A stretch of 64,000 nucleotides of DNA from Pseudomonadota bacterium (GCA_023428245.1 JAEYYX010000011.1:12842-76841); one strand, 5' to 3'; positions 8,061 to 18,554 are shown, counted from the first letter of the stretch. Made by a program: numbers and translations. Notes: a model not told the origin generated them from the sequence alone.

Positions 8061-9215
8061 ATGCCTGGCCCCGTGTTCGATCTGGCCCGTGAACATTTAT
8101 CTCCTCGAAGGGACACAAGGGGGAGTGCGCACGGGAGCTACATCGCCGCACCCTTCCCAAAGTCCCTCTCGAGGGCCAAGAGACTGCTCGCGCTCATCCT
8201 GACCGCCGCTTCTGCTCTCGGGTGCTCCAAAGAAGGCGGTCCACCCGCGCCCCAAGAGACTTCAGGAAAAACGACCGCCGTTCATTCGAGCGCGACCCTC
8301 GATCCTATCCTGCACGTTCCTGTGGGCCCCGTGACCATAGGAAGTCCGCCAGGCAGCCCCGGACGCGACCCCGCTCTCGATCCGCTCCCCTACGCGGTCG
8401 AGCTCGGCCCCTTCCGGATTGACAGGACCGTGCGGAAAAACGCGGACGGAGCCTATCTCACGGTGAGCTCACAGACCGCTGCTGAAGCCCTTTGCGCAGG
8501 CGGCGAGGGCCGCCTCTGTACGGAACTGGAATGGGAGCGGGCCTGCCGCGGGGAGCTCGGAATCGAGCTCGAATCCCAGGCGGAATGGACGGCGAGCTCC
8601 TTTGGCCCGGGGAGCGAAATCGAAGGCCAACCGGTGGCCCGCCAGAAGAACGGCGACGCCCCTCTGGGCTGCTCGGCTCGTCGCGCCGCGCCCAAGGAAG
8701 GGGCCAGGGTGCGCTGCTGTTATGGCGCTCCGAACGCGCCGCGCGTCAAAGAGCCTGTCGATGAGCTCCCGGTTTTCAAGCCACATCCTCTCGAGAAGGA
8801 GGCTCTCGTCGAGCTGCTCGCCGCGCATCCCGAGACCCAAGAACTCTCGAAATCCGCGTCTCTCTTTCCGGAAGACGCGGCGGCCACGGTCCTCGCTCGC
8901 GGCCCCGGGGACACTAAGGGCTTCGAGCTCACGACGACCCCTGTCGAATGGACGCCGCGGCGCGGGGTCCGCCTGCTCGTGGTCGCAGGCAGGAGTGAAA
9001 GCGACACGGCCTTCGTCGTGGCGTTCTTCAAGTCGCCCGGAGGTTATGTCTTCGCTTCCTCCTTCGTGATGAGGAAAGAGAAAGGACCGGTGGCGCTCGC
9101 CTACGCGCAGTCAATCCGCCCCCGCATCCACTTCAGTACCTGCTGGGGCTGCCCGGGAGAGACCGGTAAGGCACTGTTTCGCGAGCCGGAGTCCATCGTG
9201 ATGCTCCAGCCCTGA
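8061..9215 (+). CDS. FGE/SUMF1-like lipoprotein
   Basis: A 384-aa protein. ATG 8061 is preceded by GGAGG at a 5-nt spacing, which decides this start over the longer open frame. A lipobox (ASALGC) follows an unusually long N-terminal stretch of about 50 residues. The middle resembles the formylglycine-generating-enzyme/sulfatase-modifying fold (VPVGPVTIGSPPGSPG, then CTELEWERACRG), the compact form common in myxobacterial lipoproteins. The C-terminal about 120 residues are not recognised. Catalytic activity is not implied; many relatives appear to be binding or structural domains. Confidence 0.68.
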   Translation: MPGPVFDLAREHLSPRRDTRGSAHGSYIAAPFPKSLSRAKRLLALILTAASALGCSKEGGPPAPQETSGKTTAVHSSATLDPILHVPVGPVTIGSPPGSPGRDPALDPLPYAVELGPFRIDRTVRKNADGAYLTVSSQTAAEALCAGGEGRLCTELEWERACRGELGIELESQAEWTASSFGPGSEIEGQPVARQKNGDAPLGCSARRAAPKEGARVRCCYGAPNAPRVKEPVDELPVFKPHPLEKEALVELLAAHPETQELSKSASLFPEDAAATVLARGPGDTKGFELTTTPVEWTPRRGVRLLVVAGRSESDTAFVVAFFKSPGGYVFASSFVMRKEKGPVALAYAQSIRPRIHFSTCWGCPGETGKALFREPESIVMLQP

Positions 9216-9226
9216 GTCACGAACTT

Positions 9227-9901
9227 CTAACGAGAAGCGGGGAACGAAAGCTCGAAGCGATTGCCGGTGCGGGTCTCTACAACCGAAATCGCGCCTCCCG
9301 AAAGTAGTGCGCTGCGCCCAGCCACATAGAGCCCAAGGCCACGCGAGTAGCGACCATCAAGACGCCCCTTCGTCGTCGTCTGGCCCGCAACCGTGAATGC
9401 GCTCTGTCGAAACTCAGGAGCCAGTGCGGGTCCCGGGTCCTCTACTGAAAACACCATGACCCCGTCTCGCGCTTCAAGCGAGACGGTGACGAACTGGCCT
9501 GTTGGACAGCAGGCGATGGCATTGTGAATGAGAGCGGAGAGGGCGGTCTGTGCGTGCGGCTCCGTCGAAGCGCAGCGCCCCGGTGCACTCGCGCCGCGAC
9601 GCAAGCCCACGCCGTGACTTTGAGCCGCTCGTTCTGCCTGAGGCCAGACCGAATCCAGGACTTTTTCCGCGGAATGCACGCCGCCGCGGGCCGTATCGAT
9701 GCCCGTAAGCTCGGCGCCGAGCAGAGCCACAGCGAGCGTCATGCGCCCGAGAGCTTCCACGGAGAGCTCGATGTCGACGATGGTCTCTCGGATGTCCTCC
9801 GGCAGGTCCCGACTGACCATCCCGAGATAGCCGACGTTGCTGAGCAAAGCGGCCAGCGGGTTCCGTAGGTCGTGCGCTATCGTGCCGAGGACCTCGCCCA
9901 A
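9227..9901 (-). CDS. Histidine kinase (HisKA-HATPase only)
   Basis: A 224-aa kinase core. The H-box is GTIAHDLRNPLAALL near the N-terminus. The ATPase domain shows an N-box-like HNAIAC, the G1 box VEDPGPAL and G2 GRYSRGLGLYV. No sensor or transmembrane region precedes it. The only usable starts are TTG at 9901 or possibly CTG at 9973; an in-frame stop lies at 9998-10000. It is therefore a short soluble kinase or one that lost its sensor part. No response regulator lies next to it. Confidence 0.72.
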   Translation of the reverse strand: MGEVLGTIAHDLRNPLAALLSNVGYLGMVSRDLPEDIRETIVDIELSVEALGRMTLAVALLGAELTGIDTARGGVHSAEKVLDSVWPQAERAAQSHGVGLRRGASAPGRCASTEPHAQTALSALIHNAIACCPTGQFVTVSLEARDGVMVFSVEDPGPALAPEFRQSAFTVAGQTTTKGRLDGRYSRGLGLYVAGRSALLSGGAISVVETRTGNRFELSFPASR

Positions 9902-10024
9902 GATCTCCGGTTGATCAGAGATCTTCGAGGCCCCCGTCCGGGCACGCTGGTCAGGAACGTCGTCGGTAGTCAGAAAAAACTCCCATTCCTGGGACCACTA
10001 TTTCGAGAGCGACCACCTCACGCA

Positions 10025-10240
10025 TCAAGCGGGGCTATCGTCGTCGTCATCGACCTCGTTCACGCTCGGGATCTTGCGGATCTCGGTCCGCGACAGCTTC
10101 CACGCGCGCTGAACGACCCATGAGAGAGAACGGTCGAGGCGAGCCGCCTCGTCCTTGATTTCCTGGAGCATGATTTCGGGGAAATACAGGCTCTGCTTGC
10201 GCTTATCGCTACCGGACTTCGAGTTAGAATCGTCTGCCAC
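10025..10240 (-). CDS. TIGR04563-like ribbon-helix-helix protein
   Basis: A 71-aa protein starting at GTG 10240. The pattern KQSLYFP, then an amphipathic helix and SLSWVVQRAWKLSRTEI, matches a family of short proteins widespread in Myxococcota (TIGR04563) and has the strand-helix-helix order of ribbon-helix-helix DNA-binding proteins. It ends in an acidic tail (DDDDD). A GGAGG lies about 19 nt upstream of the GTG but 10 nt upstream of an in-frame CTG at 10249, so the start is uncertain. The longer open frame to 10339 is unlikely coding. Confidence 0.68.
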   Translation of the reverse strand: MADDSNSKSGSDKRKQSLYFPEIMLQEIKDEAARLDRSLSWVVQRAWKLSRTEIRKIPSVNEVDDDDDSPA

Positions 10241-10550
10241 AAAAGGCAGATTAAGGAATCCTCCCCCGACTGGCAACGTTTCCGGCAATCGTGACGCCGC
10301 TCGGGGGCCGCACCCCGCGCGCGAAAAACGGCTCACCAAGTCAGTCGCTACCTCACACGGGCAACGGAGCCCCCCCCATTCGCAGCATAAAACGCCTATT
10401 TCGAGGGAGAATCAGAGCCCTTGGCCACCATTGGGACTCGACGACCGAGCAACCAGAGGGCTCTTGTCCTTTCGGACGCCACTTCTGTGGGTGCTTGAGT
10501 CAATGCGAGTGAGGTGCGCGCGGGCGGCGAGAGTCTATAACTACGGCCCC

Positions 10551-11882
10551 ATGCAGCGCCGCCTCAGCCTCGGCTCGTCCGTATGCCTCCTCGGACTCGT
10601 ATTTCAGGCCAGCGCCGTCGGGAACGCTCACGCGGGCGATGCGCCGCTGCATCCCCTCGACCCCTATGAGGTCTTGGACCGGCTTGGGCACGCGCTCGAG
10701 ATCGTCGAGCGGAATTATTATGCTGTCCCGGACCGGACGCGGCTGACGGCCGGTGCCCTGCGCGGGATGGTTGGGGACTTAGACCCCCACTCGGTCTACT
10801 TCGACCCGGGGGACCTGAAGATTTTCGAAGGCGATTCGTCGGGTCAGTTCGGCGGGATCGGCGTGGAGGTCGATATCGAAGATGGCGAGGCCATCGTCAT
10901 TGCCCCGGTCCCTGACTCGCCCGCCGACCGCGCCGGCATCGTCGTCGGCGACGTCATCATGGCGCTCAATGGCACCCCCCTCGCGGAGCTCAAGCCCGAG
11001 GAAGTGATCCGATCGATGCGGGGGGAAGTCGGCTCAAAGCTCACGCTCACCGTCAGGACGAAAGGCGAGCGCCCCCGACTCGTCACGCTCATCCGTGAGC
11101 ATATCCGCGTCTCGAGCGTGCGCCTCGCCGCCCTGCGTCATCGCGTTGTCTATCTCCGGATCCGCTCTTTCCAAGAAGGAACACACGGAGAACTCACAGA
11201 TGCGCTCGCGGGCTATCGCCGCGAAAACGGAAGAGAGGCCGCGCTCATCCTTGACCTCCGCAATAATCCGGGCGGACTCGTCCGCGAGGCAACGGCTGTA
11301 GCCGACGAATTTCTGTCTCGCGGGCTCATCTTCGAGACGCGTCACCGAGATCAGGTCGAGACATCTGCTTACGCTCGACCCGGAGGCGCATTCACCTCGG
11401 GCAAGCTCATTGTCCTCGTTAATGAATACTCCGCGAGCGCCGCGGAGCTCGTCGCGGCCGCGCTCAAGGACAATGGGAGAGCTATCTTGGTCGGAGCTCG
11501 CACATTCGGGAAAGGCAGCGTTCAAACGATCATTCCGCTCTCCCACCGGAGCGCGCTCAAGCTCACCACAGCTCTTTATTATGGGCCGAGCGGCGAGACC
11601 CTGCAGGCGAGGGGTGTCCTGCCGGACCATCCAGTGGAATCCGGCGGGACCCGCGTCCGTCTCGTCGTGCGCGAACAGAACTTGACGGGGCACCTGGAAG
11701 GAAGTCCTGATGCGAACGCGGAGACACCCGAGCTCTCCCTCGGCGCGCCGATCACGAACGACGAGCTCCACAACGGCGTCATCCGAAAGGTCCCCGATGA
11801 TCCCCGAGGGGGGCCCGATCGCGCGCTTGCCCTCGCGTTCGAACTCGCGAGCTCGCCAGATCCCAAGCAACCTCAGCCCTAG
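10551..11882 (+). CDS. S41 family C-terminal processing peptidase
   Basis: A 443-aa exported protease (Ctp/Prc type). A signal peptide (cleavage near NAHA) is followed by an N-terminal helical domain (ALEIVERNYY), a PDZ domain (GIGVEVDIEDGEAIVI) and the peptidase domain. The catalytic Ser lies in NEYSASAAEL and the Lys in FGKGSVQT. Such enzymes cut C-terminal tails of periplasmic substrates. The open frame extends upstream to 10155, but that part is Arg/Pro-rich and unlike protein; ATG 10551 begins the signal peptide. The 310 bp upstream of it show no clear promoter. Confidence 0.9.
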   Translation: MQRRLSLGSSVCLLGLVFQASAVGNAHAGDAPLHPLDPYEVLDRLGHALEIVERNYYAVPDRTRLTAGALRGMVGDLDPHSVYFDPGDLKIFEGDSSGQFGGIGVEVDIEDGEAIVIAPVPDSPADRAGIVVGDVIMALNGTPLAELKPEEVIRSMRGEVGSKLTLTVRTKGERPRLVTLIREHIRVSSVRLAALRHRVVYLRIRSFQEGTHGELTDALAGYRRENGREAALILDLRNNPGGLVREATAVADEFLSRGLIFETRHRDQVETSAYARPGGAFTSGKLIVLVNEYSASAAELVAAALKDNGRAILVGARTFGKGSVQTIIPLSHRSALKLTTALYYGPSGETLQARGVLPDHPVESGGTRVRLVVREQNLTGHLEGSPDANAETPELSLGAPITNDELHNGVIRKVPDDPRGGPDRALALAFELASSPDPKQPQP

Positions 11883-12050
11883 AAGGCCCGGAAAACACGC
11901 CGCGCACGAAAGCGCCAGGGGAACTGTTTCCGCCACGAGTCCCGGCCCCGCGAGGGGCGCGTCTCCCCTTCGAGATGAAAAAGCACAGCTATCGCCGTCT
12001 CGAAGCGCCTTTTTGCGGGGCTCGGAATGAGCTAGATCCCGAAAAATCTC

Positions 12051-14627
12051 ATGATCGAGCAGTACGAAATCGCCGCCCAAGAGCGCCTCGCCCAAGGAAT
12101 CCCCCCGCTCCCTCTGACCGCTGCCCAGGTGAAGGAGCTCGTTCTGCTCCTCAAGGCCCCTCCCGCCGGACGCGAAGAGCTCCTGATGCAGCTCCTGACA
12201 GAGCGAGTCCCCGCGGGCGTCGATGACGCAGCCTACGTCAAAGCAGGCTTCCTCACCGCCATCGTCGAGGGACGCGACAGCTGTTCGCTGATCACAAAGC
12301 AACGCGCTGTCGAGATCCTCGGCACCATGCTCGGAGGCTTCAACATCGGCACTCTGGTCAAGCTCCTCGACGACGCGGAGCTCGGTCCGCTCGCCGCCAA
12401 AGAGCTGAAGACCACCCTTCTCATGTTCGACGCGTTCCACGACGTCGCCGAGAAGGCCAAAGCAGGCAACGCGAATGCCCAAGCTGTGCTCAAGTCCTGG
12501 GCCGACGCGGAGTGGTTCGAGGCGCGCCCTCCCTTGCCCGAGAAGATCGTGCTCACGGTCTTCAAGGTGCCCGGCGAGACGAACACCGATGATCTTTCCC
12601 CAGCGCAAGACGCCTGGTCGCGCCCAGACATCCCGCTGCACGCACTCGCGATGCTGAAAAACCCGCGCGATGGCGTCGAGCGCGCCCTCGAGCAGATCGC
12701 TGAGGTGAAAGACAAGGGACACCCTGTCGCTTACGTAGGTGACGTCGTCGGCACCGGCTCGAGCCGCAAGAGCGCGACGAACAGTGTTCTTTGGCATTTC
12801 GGTCAGGACATTCCCTTCGTCCCGAACAAGCGCACCGGCGGCTTCTGTCTCGGCGGCAAGATCGCACCGATCTTCTTCAACACCATGGAAGACTCGGGGG
12901 CACTGCCCATCGAGTGTGATGTTACGAAGATGGCGATGGGGGATGTGATTGTTCTCTATCCCTACGCCGGCAAGATCGAGAACGACAAGGGGGAGGTCAT
13001 CTCGACCTTCTCGGTGAAGAGTGACGTCCTGTTCGACGAGGTGCGCGCCGGCGGCCGCATCCCGCTCATCATCGGGCGGAGCTTGACCAAGCGAGCCCGC
13101 GAGGCGCTCGGACTCGGCCCCTCGGACAAGTTCCGCCTGCCGAAGAATCCTGCCGACTCCGGAAAAGGCTACACCTTGGCCCAGAAGATCGTCGGTCGCG
13201 CCTCTGGTTTGCCCGGTGTTCGTCCCGGAACCTACTGCGAGCCAACCATGGGCAGTGTCGGTTCACAGGATACGACAGGACCGATGACCCGTGACGAGCT
13301 CAAGGAGCTCGCCTGCCTCGGCTTCTCCGCGGATCTCGTGATGCAGTCCTTCTGCCACACCGCGGCCTATCCGAAGCCCGTCGATATCGAGACTCAGCAT
13401 ACCCTCCCCGACTTCATCACGAACCGCGGTGGCGTCTCGCTGCGCCCCGGGGACGGGATCATTCACAGCTGGCTGAACCGCATGCTCCTCCCCGATCAGG
13501 TCGGCACGGGCGGCGACAGCCACACCCGCTTCCCCTTGGGCATCTCGTTCCCCGCCGGCTCCGGTCTCGTCGCCTTCGCAGCAGCGCTCGGCGTCATGCC
13601 CCTCGACATGCCGGAGAGCGTGCTCGTCCGCTTCAAGGGCAAGATGCAGCCGGGCATCACGCTCCGGGACCTCGTCAACGCCATCCCCTACCAGGCGATC
13701 CAAGATGGTCTTCTGACGGTCGAGAAGAAGGGCAAGAAGAACATCTTCTCCGGGCGCATCATCGAGATCGAAGGCCTGCCGGACCTCAAGGTTGAACAAG
13801 CTTTTGAACTCTCAGACTCGACGGCCGAACGCTCCGCGGGAGGCTGCACGATCCGCCTCAATAAGGAGCCGGTCATCGAATACCTCAAGTCGAACATCGT
13901 CATGCTCCGCTGGATGATCGCGGAAGGCTACGGGGATGCTCGCACCCTCGAGCGCCGCGCTCAGGCTATGGAGAAGTGGCTCGAGAACCCGTCGCTGCTC
14001 GAGGCCGATCCCGACGCCGAGTATGCTGCGGTGATCGAGATCGACATGGACAAGATCACCGAGCCACTCCTCGCTTGCCCGAATGATCCCGACGACGTCC
14101 GTCCGCTCGGCGCCGTCGCTGGACGCACGATCGACGAGGTGTTCATCGGCTCCTGCATGACCAACATCGGTCACTTCCGCGCGGCCGGACGCCTTCTGAA
14201 CGAATACAAGCAGCCTGTCCCGACCCGGCTCTGGATCGTTCCCCCGACCAAGATGGATCAGGCACAGCTCATGGAGGAAGGCTTCTACTCGATGTTCGCC
14301 CAGGCGGGCGCGCGGACGGAAATGCCCGGTTGCTCGCTCTGCATGGGCAACCAGGCGCGCGTTGCTCCGAAATCGACGGTGGTGTCGACCTCCACCCGCA
14401 ACTTCCCGAACCGCCTGGGAGAAGGCGCCGATGTGTTCTTGTCGTCGGCTGAGCTCGCCTCCGTCGCCGCAATCCTCGGTCGCCTGCCGACGGTCGGCGA
14501 GTACATGACCTACGCCATGCGCATCGACACGATGGCCCCGGAGCTCTACCGGTACCTGAACTTCAACGAGCTGCCGACCTTCGTGACCAAGGCGACGTCG
14601 GCTTCGCTCCCTGTCGTCCAGTACTGA
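12051..14627 (+). CDS. acnB: Aconitate hydratase B
   Basis: An 858-aa TCA-cycle enzyme that interconverts citrate and isocitrate, close to the usual AcnB length of about 860. The N-terminal HEAT-like domain is followed by the swivel domain and the catalytic part. Cluster-binding cysteines are seen in GSCMTNIGH and in GCSLCMGNQ. AcnB can also bind mRNA as an apo-protein in other bacteria. It stands alone, with a strong rho-independent terminator 45 bp downstream. The Shine-Dalgarno sequence is weak. Confidence 0.97.
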   Translation: MIEQYEIAAQERLAQGIPPLPLTAAQVKELVLLLKAPPAGREELLMQLLTERVPAGVDDAAYVKAGFLTAIVEGRDSCSLITKQRAVEILGTMLGGFNIGTLVKLLDDAELGPLAAKELKTTLLMFDAFHDVAEKAKAGNANAQAVLKSWADAEWFEARPPLPEKIVLTVFKVPGETNTDDLSPAQDAWSRPDIPLHALAMLKNPRDGVERALEQIAEVKDKGHPVAYVGDVVGTGSSRKSATNSVLWHFGQDIPFVPNKRTGGFCLGGKIAPIFFNTMEDSGALPIECDVTKMAMGDVIVLYPYAGKIENDKGEVISTFSVKSDVLFDEVRAGGRIPLIIGRSLTKRAREALGLGPSDKFRLPKNPADSGKGYTLAQKIVGRASGLPGVRPGTYCEPTMGSVGSQDTTGPMTRDELKELACLGFSADLVMQSFCHTAAYPKPVDIETQHTLPDFITNRGGVSLRPGDGIIHSWLNRMLLPDQVGTGGDSHTRFPLGISFPAGSGLVAFAAALGVMPLDMPESVLVRFKGKMQPGITLRDLVNAIPYQAIQDGLLTVEKKGKKNIFSGRIIEIEGLPDLKVEQAFELSDSTAERSAGGCTIRLNKEPVIEYLKSNIVMLRWMIAEGYGDARTLERRAQAMEKWLENPSLLEADPDAEYAAVIEIDMDKITEPLLACPNDPDDVRPLGAVAGRTIDEVFIGSCMTNIGHFRAAGRLLNEYKQPVPTRLWIVPPTKMDQAQLMEEGFYSMFAQAGARTEMPGCSLCMGNQARVAPKSTVVSTSTRNFPNRLGEGADVFLSSAELASVAAILGRLPTVGEYMTYAMRIDTMAPELYRYLNFNELPTFVTKATSASLPVVQY

Positions 14628-14671
14628 GGCGAAGGACCCGCCCTCCTCAGGATGAGTCCCTCAAAGGGACG

Positions 14672-14706
14672 AGCCGCCCTTCTTCCGAGGGCGGCTTTGT
14701 TTTGTC
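14672..14706 (+). terminator. Rho-independent terminator of acnB
   Basis: A perfect 9-bp stem (AGCCGCCCT / AGGGCGGCT) with an 8-nt loop is followed by TTGTTTTG. It lies 45 bp after the acnB stop and before the convergent EGF-propeller gene. Confidence 0.88.
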
Positions 14707-14810
14707 CACTCGCTTGTCGGCCCGCGGGCGAAACGGTCTGTGACGCGCCGGGGTGGCGGCCCATGACCCACTTCCACCGGACAGAGTTGTACTCAGCGTA
14801 GAGTTGCCGA

Positions 14811-16582
14811 TCAGTCGAGGTAGCGAATCCAGACCTGGTCGACGCTGCCCGTGACAGGCCCGCCGAGCCCTTCGCTCAGGGTGATGAACGCAACAACCTT
14901 CCCATCCTCGGAGATCGTCGCGTCACCCGAGGTGGTGGTTGCCTGCTGCCCCATTGCTCCGAGGCTCACGCGCGTTGTGGTCCGCTCCTCGCGATCGCGG
15001 ACGAATATATCGATCGAATTGTTTGTGTCGCCTGCGACGAGATTCGTCGCTGATGACGCGAAGACCACGTAACGTCCGTCGCCGGAGATGCTGCGCTGGA
15101 AGCTCAAATAGCTACCCCTATTGGCTTGCTCCCCGGCATTGTTCACGCTCACAAGTTCGATGGAACCTGTTTCCATGTCGCGAACAAAAATATCGGGCTC
15201 TCCGTTGGTGTCCCCGGACACCAGTGTGGTCGCCGACGATTGGAAGACGACATAGCGCCCGGTGGTGGACGTAGAAGGATTCCCCGAGTGATCGTCAATC
15301 GCATCGCCCGGTCGGGCGTAGGTCACGAGACGGATGACCTCATCCTCCAAATCCCGACGATAAATATCGACGTAGGAGTCCGCTGCCCCCCCTAGGTCGC
15401 TCGAAGGAGAGGCAAAGACAACGTAGCGGCCATCGCTCGAGATGCTCGGGCACGAGTTCAGCGTGTACGCGGTCCCTCCCACCTGACCTCCGTCACTCTT
15501 CAGGTTCACCCGAACCGTCTTGCTAGCTCCGATGTCTCGCACGAACTGATCAGGAAGAGCGTTGGTGTCGCCGGAGACCAGATTGCTCGCCCCGGACGTA
15601 AACGCAACGAGATTTCCGTCTGCTGAGACCGTCGGGAACGATCCGTAGTCCTGAGGCGCGATGCCCTCGGCCCCGCTATTTGACAGGTTGACGCGGATCG
15701 TCTCACCAGTCGTTCGATCGTGGCGGAAAACGTCCACCATGTCGTTGATGTCGTTCGCGACCAAATTGTTAGCGTAGGACGTAAAGACAACGTAACGGCC
15801 GTCACCAGAGATGTTCGGATATGCGCTCCACCCATTCGCCTCCGCTCCGGCCGAATTCACGCTCACGCGAGACACCTTGCCGGTTTCTCCGTCGAAGACG
15901 AAGACATCCAAAGTATTGTTGGTATCGCCCGGAGCGAGATCGTCTCCAGGCCCATAAAAAGCGACGAAGCGACCGTCTGCAGAGAGCGATGGTCCGGCGT
16001 TATAGAAAGATGATGGCTGATTGGTCAAAGACACGCTCACCAGGCGAGTGCGAGGAACACACCTGTGGCCGTTCCCGAAGAAACCAGCTTCACAAGTGCA
16101 CTCGTAGTTGCCCTCCGTATTCTCACAAGCCGCGTTCTCGTCACAGGGCTGCTCCTCCGCGCACTCGTCAATGTCGACGCATGCGTCTTCGTCCGCCTCG
16201 AAACCCTCATCACACTCACAACTCGCGCTGCCGCCATCCACGATGCAGCTCGCGTTCTTCGAACACTCCTCTTCGCAAGTGGGCTCACTGCCCCCGCTGC
16301 CTGTGTCCCCGCCGCTCGCGCCTCCGCCTGTGCCCGGCCGAGCGCCCGTCCCCGTCTCTCCGCCAGACGCCTTCTTACCACCCGAGCCATCACTCTTGCC
16401 GCCCGAGCCACCTTCCCCCCCGACGAGCCAGCTCGTCCTCCTGCCGGCGAATTCTTTCCCCCGGACCCATCGTCCGGACCAGCTCCTGCCACGTCATCCA
16501 TCGCGGCCAGACCCGGAGCGCACGCACCCCAGAAGGACGGTACCACCATTAGAACCAGGAGCGATGACGGGAGTCGTGCCAT
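14811..16582 (-). CDS. EGF/PD40-propeller surface protein, frameshifted (paralogue 1)
   Basis: Third gene in the tandem array. The start at 16582 encodes the family signal (VVPSFWGACAPGLA) and about 55 residues. The frame is then lost in a 7-base G tract (minus strand; 16415-16421). One extra G would join it to the downstream frame GEGGSGGKSDGSGG, an EGF module (DIDECAEEQPC) and seven PD40 repeats (for example SGDGRYVVF), likely a seven-bladed propeller. Without the shift the C-terminal part could only start at a GTG near 16241, without a signal peptide. Either a pseudogene, a phase-variable gene or a sequencing error. It is compared with two intact neighbours, so the shift itself is well supported. 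Confidence 0.75.
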
Positions 16583-16664
16583 AAGCCGCGATTCCGATAG
16601 CACGGACGGCCAGCCCGTGTCAGCCGGCGCTCGATGTGAGCCGAGTCTGCACCTGGGGGCTCTC

Positions 16665-18392
16665 TCAGAGACTGATGTCTCGCACCCAGATCTGACCGCG
16701 ACCCTCAGTCTCGAAGCCGAATGTCTCGCTCGCGGACTCGAAAGCAACGATCTTCCCATCTGCGGAGATCGTGGGAAAGGCGGAGGGACGGTCCGCTTCT
16801 GCTCCCCGTGGACCAACACTCACTCGAGTCGTCTTCTTCAGAACCCGATCGCGCACGAAAATATCGATGAGCTCGTTTGTGTCGCCTGGTGCGAGGTTCG
16901 ACGCAAGGGACATGAAGACCACGTAGCGTCCGTCGTTCGACACGCTGCGCTGGTATCCAATGTAGCTTGAGCCATTGGCCCCTTCTCCATCGCTCGACAC
17001 GCTGACGCGTTCGAGAACGCCCGTGTTCATGTCGCGCAAGAAGACGTCTGAACTCCCGTTCGTATCTCCTTCGACAAGGGTGGTCGAGACCGAATCGAAG
17101 ACGACGAAACGCCCGTCGCCCGAGATCGATGCCGCCGTGGCATGACCGTCATTGTTAAAGCCCGCCGGAGGGTAGCTCACGTGGAACGTGAAACCGTCCC
17201 GCAAGTCGCGGCGATAGATGTCCGTGTAGTCATCGACGTCGCCGCCCAGCCCACTCCAAAGGGACACGAAGGAGACGTAACGTCCGTTACCCGAGATCTG
17301 AGGCGTCGAGTTCGGGGTTCGAAGAAGCTTCCCTACTTGTGTCCCGTCGCTATGGAGATTCGCGCGAATTGTCGTGCCCGCGGCGATGTCTCGCACGAAT
17401 TGGTCAAGGTATTCGTTCGTATCACCCGGGACCAAGTTCGGCGCCATCGAGGTGAACACCACACGATTGCCGTCGTTCGAGATGCTGGGACTTGCCGCGT
17501 AGCCCTCGCCTCCCGAAAGCTCACTCCCGTCGTGGGCAAGGCTCACGCGAATGGTCTCGCCGGTCTCCCGGTCGTGGCGGAAAACATCGACCTCTCCGTT
17601 CGTGTCATCCGAGACCAAGTTGTTCGCGTCAGCGGAGAAGACGACGTAGCGCCCGTCGCCGGAGAGCGCGGGCGTCCCACTCCAAGAGTTCGCCACCTCT
17701 CCATCGCTGCTGACGCTCACGCGCGTGACCTGACCTGTCTCACGTTCATAAACGAACACATCGTCGGCGTCATTTGTATCGTCGGGGGCAAGGTTTTTCG
17801 CTCGCGAGAAGAACGCGAGCACGCGGCCGTCCGCGGATAGAGCCGGGGATCCGGAGAAGTCACTCGCCGGCTCGCCGCTCGGCGACACGCTGGCGAGACG
17901 AAGCCGAGGCACACAGGTCTCACCATCGCCGACGTAGCCCTCCTCACAGGTGCACTCGTAGCCGCCTCCCTTGTTCTCACAGAGGGCGTGTTCGCCGCAG
18001 GGGTCGTCCAGGACGCACTCGTCGATGTCAACGCACTTGCCCTCGTCCTCGTCGAAGCCCTCGTCACATTCGCAAAAGGCCGCGTCATACTCCACGACGC
18101 AGCTCGCGTTCCTCGCGCACCCTCCCTCACAGCTCGGCTCGCCAGGGTGGCCTCCGGTCCCTCCGCCAGCGGCGCCACCGCTCGTCCCAGGGTCCGCTCC
18201 CGACGCACCGCCCGAGGCGCGCGCACCGCCCGTCGCACCCGATCGTCCCCCGCTCGAGGGCTCTCGACCACCCGCGCCGTCGTCCGACGGGGCGCCCGCC
18301 TCGCCGTCGCTCGAGGCGAGACCAGGGGCGCAAGCGCCCCAAAAAGACGGGACCAATAAAGAAGCCCAAAACAAAGGTTGTAAGCGGCGCAT
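16665..18392 (-). CDS. EGF/PD40-propeller surface protein (paralogue 2)
   Basis: A 575-aa intact member of the tandem family. The N-terminus (MRRLQPLFWASLLVPSFWGAC) is a signal peptide; the WGAC site is an unusual lipobox, with a signal-peptidase-I site after PGLA as alternative. A Gly/Ser spacer, Cys-rich EGF modules (ECDEGFDEDEGKCVDIDEC) and seven PD40/TolB-type repeats follow (for example SADGRVLAFFS, SGDGRYVVFSA), each with a GDTN-type acidic loop and FVRDR-like strand. Start 18392 was chosen over 18428 by comparison with paralogue 3. Likely anchored or secreted; adhesion or binding is only inferred. Confidence 0.82.
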   Translation of the reverse strand: MRRLQPLFWASLLVPSFWGACAPGLASSDGEAGAPSDDGAGGREPSSGGRSGATGGARASGGASGADPGTSGGAAGGGTGGHPGEPSCEGGCARNASCVVEYDAAFCECDEGFDEDEGKCVDIDECVLDDPCGEHALCENKGGGYECTCEEGYVGDGETCVPRLRLASVSPSGEPASDFSGSPALSADGRVLAFFSRAKNLAPDDTNDADDVFVYERETGQVTRVSVSSDGEVANSWSGTPALSGDGRYVVFSADANNLVSDDTNGEVDVFRHDRETGETIRVSLAHDGSELSGGEGYAASPSISNDGNRVVFTSMAPNLVPGDTNEYLDQFVRDIAAGTTIRANLHSDGTQVGKLLRTPNSTPQISGNGRYVSFVSLWSGLGGDVDDYTDIYRRDLRDGFTFHVSYPPAGFNNDGHATAASISGDGRFVVFDSVSTTLVEGDTNGSSDVFLRDMNTGVLERVSVSSDGEGANGSSYIGYQRSVSNDGRYVVFMSLASNLAPGDTNELIDIFVRDRVLKKTTRVSVGPRGAEADRPSAFPTISADGKIVAFESASETFGFETEGRGQIWVRDISL

Positions 18393-18554
18393 GAAGACCA
18401 ATTTCGCTAGCACACGCATTCGAGCCATGTCAGCCCGAAGCGGGGTCGGCCTCGCAAAACCCGACTCAACTAAGGCACTACCGCCAAAGTCGGGAAATCT
18501 TCCCCGACACCTCGCTTCCGAGGAGGCGGTGCACCTTTTCGCGCGACTTCGGCG

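Noticed and set aside
10155..10550. N-terminal extension of the S41 peptidase
   Set aside because: The translated extension is Arg/Pro/Ser-rich and precedes an intact signal peptide at 10551.
16037..16819. A 260-aa protein across the frameshifted paralogue
   Set aside because: Only its middle part (signal peptide to the G7 tract) matches the paralogues; the rest is out of frame.
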